Below the pieces are notes generated by a model. It saw only the letters and a program-made list of their open reading frames with translations, made no database searches and had not been told where the DNA came from. A stretch of DNA of 64,000 nucleotides from an uncultured Methanobrevibacter sp. (GTDB lineage: Archaea > Methanobacteriota > Methanobacteria > Methanobacteriales > Methanobacteriaceae), in the NCBI GenBank assembly GCA_900318035.1, contig ONJC01000010.1, positions 1 through 64,000 of the forward strand. The letters run 5' to 3'. The position numbers and the translations under genes are program-made. Positions 59,629 to 64,000 of the stretch are shown in pieces (position 1 is the first letter of the stretch; every line of letters starts with the position of its first letter).

Positions 59629-60777
59629 ATGATTGTAAATAGCTCTTTAGATGAAGTCAAAAAAAGAGAAAAGGCTCTTTTTATAATCAAGGATTTGATT
59701 GAAAATAAAGGAAGGTCAGCCCTATTCGATTTGACAGGATTGTCAGGGGGATTTATTGCATCACCTTCACAAATCAGTCTTTTGGAAACCTATGTAGGAC
59801 CTGCAATTTTTGAACAGGAACTTCAGGATGTGGGAATAGAGCATATGGGTGGAGAAAAAGTCATTCCGTTAAACAGGACTTCTTCAGGAATATTGGCCAC
59901 TATTTTGGCATTGGTAAGTAAGGGTTCTAACGTGGTTCATTATTTGGCCGAGCTGCCTGCCCATCCGTCAATTCCAAGAAGCTGTAATTTGGTTGGAGCA
60001 AATTACTTTGAAACAGATGTTTTTGATGAATTTTCAATACCTGAAAGTACTTCATTGGTTGTTGTGACAGGCTCTACCATGGACCATAAGGTGATTGATG
60101 AAGATGAGTTTAGAAAAGTTATTGAAATGGCTCATGAAAGAAATATCCCCGTCATGGTTGATGATGCATCTGGAGCTAGACTAAGGACTGTCGTATTTAA
60201 TCAGCCGAAAGCATGTGATTTGGGTGCAGATATTGCAATCACCAGTACTGACAAATTAATGCCTGGCCCACGAGGTGGTCTTATGGCCGGTCGTGAAGAT
60301 TTAATTGATGAAATCAAGGTCAAGGTCAATCAGTTCGGTCTTGAAGCGCAACCTCCAGCCGTTCTTGCAATGGTAAATGGCATTAAGCATTTCGATGAAG
60401 ATAATCTGATAAACAGTTTTTCAAGAAAAGATGAATTATTCGGCTTGTTGGATAAAAAATTTGATAATTTTGAAACTACTCCTACCGGAGTTATGATCTC
60501 GCCTGAAGGTTTGGCCGATGAGATTGCAGTTGAACATAATTTGTCCGATAAGGATGTGGCATTTGTATTTTCATTTATTTTATTGAAAGATTATGGAATA
60601 ATTACTATTCCTGCAGTTTCAATGCCCGGTGCATCTGCTACAATACGTTTTGATTTATCAACTAATGATGCATTTAATCTTGATTTAAATGATTTGTGTA
60701 AAAAAATAGAATCTTCATTTAATAAGCTACAGGAAGTAGTTATTAATGAAGATAAATGTAGGGAGATTGTATTCTAG
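59629..60777 (+). CDS. SelA-like PLP-dependent enzyme (MJ0158 family)
   Basis: 382 aa, related to L-seryl-tRNA(Sec) selenium transferase, but methanogens of this group do not use SelA for selenocysteine. The PLP-lysine region is AITSTDKLMPGPRGGLMAG, with DDASGARLRTV earlier and HMGGEKVIPLNRTSSGILAT near the N-terminus. MJ0158-type proteins are uncharacterised. The start is set by direct coupling to the 110 aa protein. The end overlaps the birA gene by 4 bases (convergent). Confidence 0.88.
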   Translation: MIVNSSLDEVKKREKALFIIKDLIENKGRSALFDLTGLSGGFIASPSQISLLETYVGPAIFEQELQDVGIEHMGGEKVIPLNRTSSGILATILALVSKGSNVVHYLAELPAHPSIPRSCNLVGANYFETDVFDEFSIPESTSLVVVTGSTMDHKVIDEDEFRKVIEMAHERNIPVMVDDASGARLRTVVFNQPKACDLGADIAITSTDKLMPGPRGGLMAGREDLIDEIKVKVNQFGLEAQPPAVLAMVNGIKHFDEDNLINSFSRKDELFGLLDKKFDNFETTPTGVMISPEGLADEIAVEHNLSDKDVAFVFSFILLKDYGIITIPAVSMPGASATIRFDLSTNDAFNLDLNDLCKKIESSFNKLQEVVINEDKCREIVF

Positions 60778-61691
60778 TTTTTGATAATACATTCTCCAGA
60801 AATTACTTTTTTCAAGGTTCCATCAATTTTTTCAACAATAAGAGCTCCTTCTTTATTAATACCTACAACATAACCGTCATAATATGTATTGAATGGTTCT
60901 CTTACTTCAACTATTTTTCCGATGGAGTATGAACGTTTTCTCCATTCTTTCAGGATAACTTCATATCCTTCATGATTGAAAAGTTCACTTATTTTTTCGA
61001 ATTCTTCCAGGAATATTTTAATTAAAAGGTTTTCATTGCCTTCTCTTTTAAGCTCTTCTTTAAGGGTTGTTGTTCCAGCCTGTAACTCTTCAGGGAATTG
61101 TGACACATCTAAATTTGCATCAATTCCCACTCCTATAATGACATTTTCAACAGTATTGAATTTTGCAATGGCTTCTGTTAAAATTCCACAGATTTTTTTG
61201 CCGTTAATCATTATGTCATTAGGCCATTTGATTTCAGGCTCTTCAACGCCAATTTTTTCAAGAGTTTTTGCCACTGCCACTCCGGTGGCCAGAGTAATCA
61301 TCGGGAATTTGGACTGGTCCACATTTGGTTTTAATATAATTGATAACCAGACTCCTCCCAATGGTGATTCCCATGATTTTCCTGATCTGCCTTTTGCTTG
61401 TGTCTGTTTTTCAGAGATTACTACAGTTCCATTTGCAACATTGTGCATTGATAGAAATTTAGCAACGGTATTTGTTGAAGCAACTTCTTTGAAGACATAT
61501 AGCTCTTTACCGATGTATTGTGTGTTCAAATCTTTTTGAATTTCAGATTTTTTGATATAGTCGGTTTCTTCATTTCCAACTTCCTTTACTATATTTGAAA
61601 AATCATCGATTTCAATGTTTTTTATTTCACTGAGTGCATCATCAGAAAGCTTATTCTCTCTTTCCAATAGCTTAACAATTTCTTCTCGCAT
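60774..61691 (-). CDS. birA: Biotin-protein ligase (BirA family)
   Basis: 305 aa. It attaches biotin, via biotinyl-AMP, to the acceptor lysine of a carboxylase. Catalytic domain (about 70-300): TNTVAKFLSMHNVANGTVV, QTQAKGRSGKSWESPLGG (GRxG-type biotinyl-AMP loop), KWPNDIMINGKKICGIL, and a C-terminal SH3-like part ending GALIVEKIDGTLKKVISGE. The N-terminal 65 residues are helical and may or may not form a working DNA-binding domain. It lies directly downstream of pycA in the same direction (16 bp), its probable client partner. GGAG precedes the ATG. Confidence 0.9.
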   Translation of the reverse strand: MREEIVKLLERENKLSDDALSEIKNIEIDDFSNIVKEVGNEETDYIKKSEIQKDLNTQYIGKELYVFKEVASTNTVAKFLSMHNVANGTVVISEKQTQAKGRSGKSWESPLGGVWLSIILKPNVDQSKFPMITLATGVAVAKTLEKIGVEEPEIKWPNDIMINGKKICGILTEAIAKFNTVENVIIGVGIDANLDVSQFPEELQAGTTTLKEELKREGNENLLIKIFLEEFEKISELFNHEGYEVILKEWRKRSYSIGKIVEVREPFNTYYDGYVVGINKEGALIVEKIDGTLKKVISGECIIKN

Positions 61692-61707
61692 TTATTAATC
61701 TCCAAAG

Positions 61708-63216
61708 TTATTTATTCTTTTTTTGCCTTTTAAGGTCATGCTGGTGTTTTACAGCATTCTGATAGGATCCGACTGCAGCTGAAATTGCAGCAATTTTTTT
61801 ACTAGGCATGAAAGTGGATTTTAGTTTGTTTACGTATTCAGCATCCTCTTCAATAACGTTTACCATTTCAACATCAATGTCCTTTTTGTTCTGGTCAATG
61901 AAGTGTGTATTCAAGTCTCCGGAAATGAAATTTGCATTTTTCAAAACGGCCTTATGGAATGGAATGGTGGTTTTAACACCCAAAATGACATATTCCCTTA
62001 ATGCCCTTTGCATTTTGGTGATTGCATCTTCTCTGTTCCTTCCGTAGGTAATGAGTTTTGAAATCATTGAATCGTAAAATGTAGGAATGGTATAGTTCAT
62101 GTAAACTCCACTGTCTAAACGTACACCTGGTCCTCCCGGGGATCTGTAACCTGTAATTCTTCCAGGGTTTGGTGCAAAGTCATTCAATGGGTCTTCTGCA
62201 TTGATACGACATTCAATTGCATGTCCTGAAACGGTAATGTCACTTTGTTGGTATGTTAGCTCTTCACCGGCTGCAATTTTAATCTGTTCTTTAATCAAAT
62301 CAGTGTTTGTAATGAGTTCTGTAATAGGGTGTTCCACTTGTATACGTGTGTTCATTTCAAGGAAATAGTAGTCTCCATTGTCATATAGGAATTCAACAGT
62401 ACCTGCACTTTTATATCCGATATATTCTGCAGCTTTAACTGCACTGCCTCCCATTTGTTCCCTAAGCTCATCGGTCATGATGGGGGATGGAGCCTCTTCG
62501 AGAAGCTTTTGATGTCTTCTTTGAATGGAACATTCCCTGTCTGCAACATGAATCACGTTTCCATGTTCGTCGGCTAAAAGTTGGAATTCAATGTGACGTG
62601 GTTTTTCAAGATATTTTTCAATGAATACTGTTGAATCTCCGAAGTTTGTGGCTGCAACAGATTGGGTGGATTCAATTGCGTTTACAAGTTCCTCTTCACT
62701 GTAAACTGCACGCATACCTATTCCCCCACCTCCTGCGGAAGCTTTTACAATAACAGGATATCCAATTTGGGCTGCAATTTCTTTAGCTTCTTCAACATCG
62801 GTGATTCCTTCAGGCGTACCTTCAATAACAGGAACTCCAGCTTTTTTCATGAGAGCTTTTGAAGTGATTTTATCTCCCATTTTGTTAATTACGTCCCCTG
62901 TAGGGCCTATAAGTTTAATTCCATTTTTTTCACATTCTTCTCCAAGTTTGGCATTTTCAGCTAAAAATCCATAACCTGGGTGTATCGCATCTGCTCCGCA
63001 GTCTTTTGCAATGCCTATAATTTTTTCTATATTCAAATAAGATTTTGCCGGTGAAGGATTTCCTAAAGGATAACTTTCATCAGCGTATTTTGTATATAAA
63101 GAAGTTTTATCTGCATCAGAATAGATTGCGGCTGTGGTGATTCCAAGTTCGTTACATGCACGCATAACTCTTATTGCGATTTCTCCTCTATTTGCAATTA
63201 ATACTTTTTCAAACAT
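61708..63216 (-). CDS. pycA: Pyruvate carboxylase subunit A (biotin carboxylase)
   Basis: 502 aa. It carboxylates the biotin of PycB with ATP and bicarbonate; PycB then makes oxaloacetate from pyruvate for the incomplete reductive TCA cycle. Features: N-terminal [23 protein letters not shown]-grasp with [19 protein letters not shown] and [18 protein letters not shown], and [15 protein letters not shown]-terminal residues after about 450 are variable. No pycB is in the window; in this order the subunits are often apart. GAGG precedes the ATG. It is cotranscribed with birA. Confidence 0.93.
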   Translation of the reverse strand: MFEKVLIANRGEIAIRVMRACNELGITTAAIYSDADKTSLYTKYADESYPLGNPSPAKSYLNIEKIIGIAKDCGADAIHPGYGFLAENAKLGEECEKNGIKLIGPTGDVINKMGDKITSKALMKKAGVPVIEGTPEGITDVEEAKEIAAQIGYPVIVKASAGGGGIGMRAVYSEEELVNAIESTQSVAATNFGDSTVFIEKYLEKPRHIEFQLLADEHGNVIHVADRECSIQRRHQKLLEEAPSPIMTDELREQMGGSAVKAAEYIGYKSAGTVEFLYDNGDYYFLEMNTRIQVEHPITELITNTDLIKEQIKIAAGEELTYQQSDITVSGHAIECRINAEDPLNDFAPNPGRITGYRSPGGPGVRLDSGVYMNYTIPTFYDSMISKLITYGRNREDAITKMQRALREYVILGVKTTIPFHKAVLKNANFISGDLNTHFIDQNKKDIDVEMVNVIEEDAEYVNKLKSTFMPSKKIAAISAAVGSYQNAVKHQHDLKRQKKNK

Positions 63217-63291
63217 GTGAAAACCTCAAAGTAATTTTTTTATACTAATATAATATTATATATTAATTATAATTAAACATGTTGATTTTTC

Positions 63292-63927
63292 ATGAAAAAA
63301 ATTAATAAAAAAAGACATTTGGAAATGAAGCTTCAGTCAATTCCGCCTCATCCAAATCCCAAGGTAGGTCTTGAACAGTATACCACTCCTGCAATAATTT
63401 CTGCAGATTTGATTTGGAACGCAAATTCCCTGGGGGATATTGAAAATAGAAATGTTCTGGATTTGGGCTGCGGCAGTGGCATTTTTACAATTGCATCTGC
63501 ATTAATGGGTGCAAATTCGGCATGTGGTGTGGATGTGGATGAAGAATCCATTAGGCTTGCTCGTCAGACTTCAGAGAAACTTGAGTTGGACAATGTAGAG
63601 TATGTTTTAAGTGATGTCTGTGATTATAATGGTGCCTTTAAAGCAGATACAATAATCCAAAATCCACCATTCGGATCTCAAAGGAAAGCAAAAACCGGGG
63701 CTGATTTGAATTTTGTAAAAAAGGCCTGTGAACTTGAAGCAGGTGTTTTATATTCATTTCATATGGCATCAACAGAGGAATTTCTAATTGATTTCTATCA
63801 GAATAACGGTTTGAATATCACCCATATATTCAGATACAATTTTCCAATTCCAAAGATTTATGAGTTTCACACCAAAGAAAAACAAGATGTTAATGTAATT
63901 GTATTTAGAGCGTTATTCGATTTTTAA
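63292..63927 (+). CDS. METTL5-like RNA methyltransferase
   Basis: 211 aa. SAM-binding motif NVLDLGCGSGIFTIASALMG, then GVDVDEESIRLARQT and NPPFGSQRKAKTGADLNFV (NPPF catalytic motif for N6-adenine methylation). The family in eukaryotes methylates a 18S rRNA adenine; archaeal members probably act on rRNA or tRNA. There is no ribosome binding site, and AT-rich promoter-like sequence lies 25-35 bp upstream, so the transcript is probably leaderless. Confidence 0.88.
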   Translation: MKKINKKRHLEMKLQSIPPHPNPKVGLEQYTTPAIISADLIWNANSLGDIENRNVLDLGCGSGIFTIASALMGANSACGVDVDEESIRLARQTSEKLELDNVEYVLSDVCDYNGAFKADTIIQNPPFGSQRKAKTGADLNFVKKACELEAGVLYSFHMASTEEFLIDFYQNNGLNITHIFRYNFPIPKIYEFHTKEKQDVNVIVFRALFDF

Positions 63928-63979
63928 TTTTCTTTTAATTTGTATTTTTTTTTATTTTTTTATAACCTGAAACAATACC

Positions 63980-63988
63980 TTTATATAG
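63980..63988 (+). promoter_or_regulatory. TATA box of a gene beyond the window
   Basis: TTTATATAG near the right edge, behind a T-rich run that ends the methyltransferase transcript. It probably drives a plus-strand gene that starts just outside the window. Confidence 0.45.
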
Positions 63989-64000
63989 GGGTTGTTACAT

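Noticed and set aside
60976-61539. 187-residue plus-strand ORF opposite birA
   Set aside because: It is the antisense shadow of a clear biotin ligase, with a Ser/Phe/Ile-rich composition.

Overview
This window looks like chromosome from a hydrogenotrophic methanogen of the order Methanobacteriales, most likely a gut or rumen Methanobrevibacter. The signs are six methanogenesis marker proteins, heterodisulfide reductase subunits HdrC and HdrB, an FwdF-like polyferredoxin, pseudomurein-binding repeats on a secreted protein, archaeal 7S RNA, a NOB1-type PIN nuclease, very AT-rich spacers with archaeal TATA boxes, and AGGTGA-type ribosome binding sites. No prophage, CRISPR array or intact insertion sequence was seen. 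The only mobile trace is a decayed transposase.

Layout. 1-2.9 kb: thermosome tail, cobinamide salvage (cbiZ) and a bacterial-type exonuclease VII pair. 3-7.1 kb: a large PEP/pyruvate-binding-domain protein, a PRC-barrel protein, pyrE and a MoaB-like protein. 7.4-9.5 kb: three overlapping winged-helix regulator genes headed by ten short motifs spaced about 11 bp apart. 9.6-12.2 kb: nob1, a DUF2117 gene and mmp2. 14.1-19.4 kb: mmp3-mmp6-mmp5-mmp15-mmp17, then nifB. This is best read as machinery for activating methyl-coenzyme M reductase (MCR) and making its iron-sulfur cofactor. 19.5-26 kb: small secreted Ig-like protein, pyrophosphatase, mtnA with a structured leader, trm5, dphB, a duplicated non-coding element and a hydroxyacyl-CoA dehydrogenase-like gene. 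26-31 kb: accessory genes (Ig-like protein plus small Cys protein, a BspA-like repeat protein, a ribbon-helix-helix-like protein, a coiled-coil protein). 31.4-33.4 kb: hdrC (with an unusual N-terminal extension) and hdrB. 33.6-36.5 kb: small conserved archaeal genes, 2-phosphoglycerate kinase and a CBS protein. 36.6-37.1 kb: 7S RNA and tRNA-Ser(GCT). 37-40.8 kb: CDF transporter, aminotransferase, radical SAM protein. 41-44.2 kb: a large secreted Ig-repeat, pseudomurein-binding, transglutaminase-like protein. 44-50.6 kb: coaD, ferredoxins, two class III signal peptide proteins, RqcH. 50.6-58 kb: membrane proteins. 58-64 kb: transposase remnant, fumarase beta subunit, a SelA-like PLP enzyme, birA, pycA and a METTL5-like methyltransferase.

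How the genes work together. The mmp genes, nifB and hdrBC all serve the last steps of methanogenesis. pycA, birA and the fumarase subunit fit the incomplete reductive TCA route. The most distinctive signals are regulatory or structural: the phased motif array, a redox-type palindrome at the nifB promoter, a shared motif at two TATA boxes, a multibranch leader before mtnA, a duplicated hairpin element at 24.65-25.09 kb, a likely AUU start on the secreted transglutaminase, and the HdrC extension. All names are from motif reading only. No database search or folding program was run.
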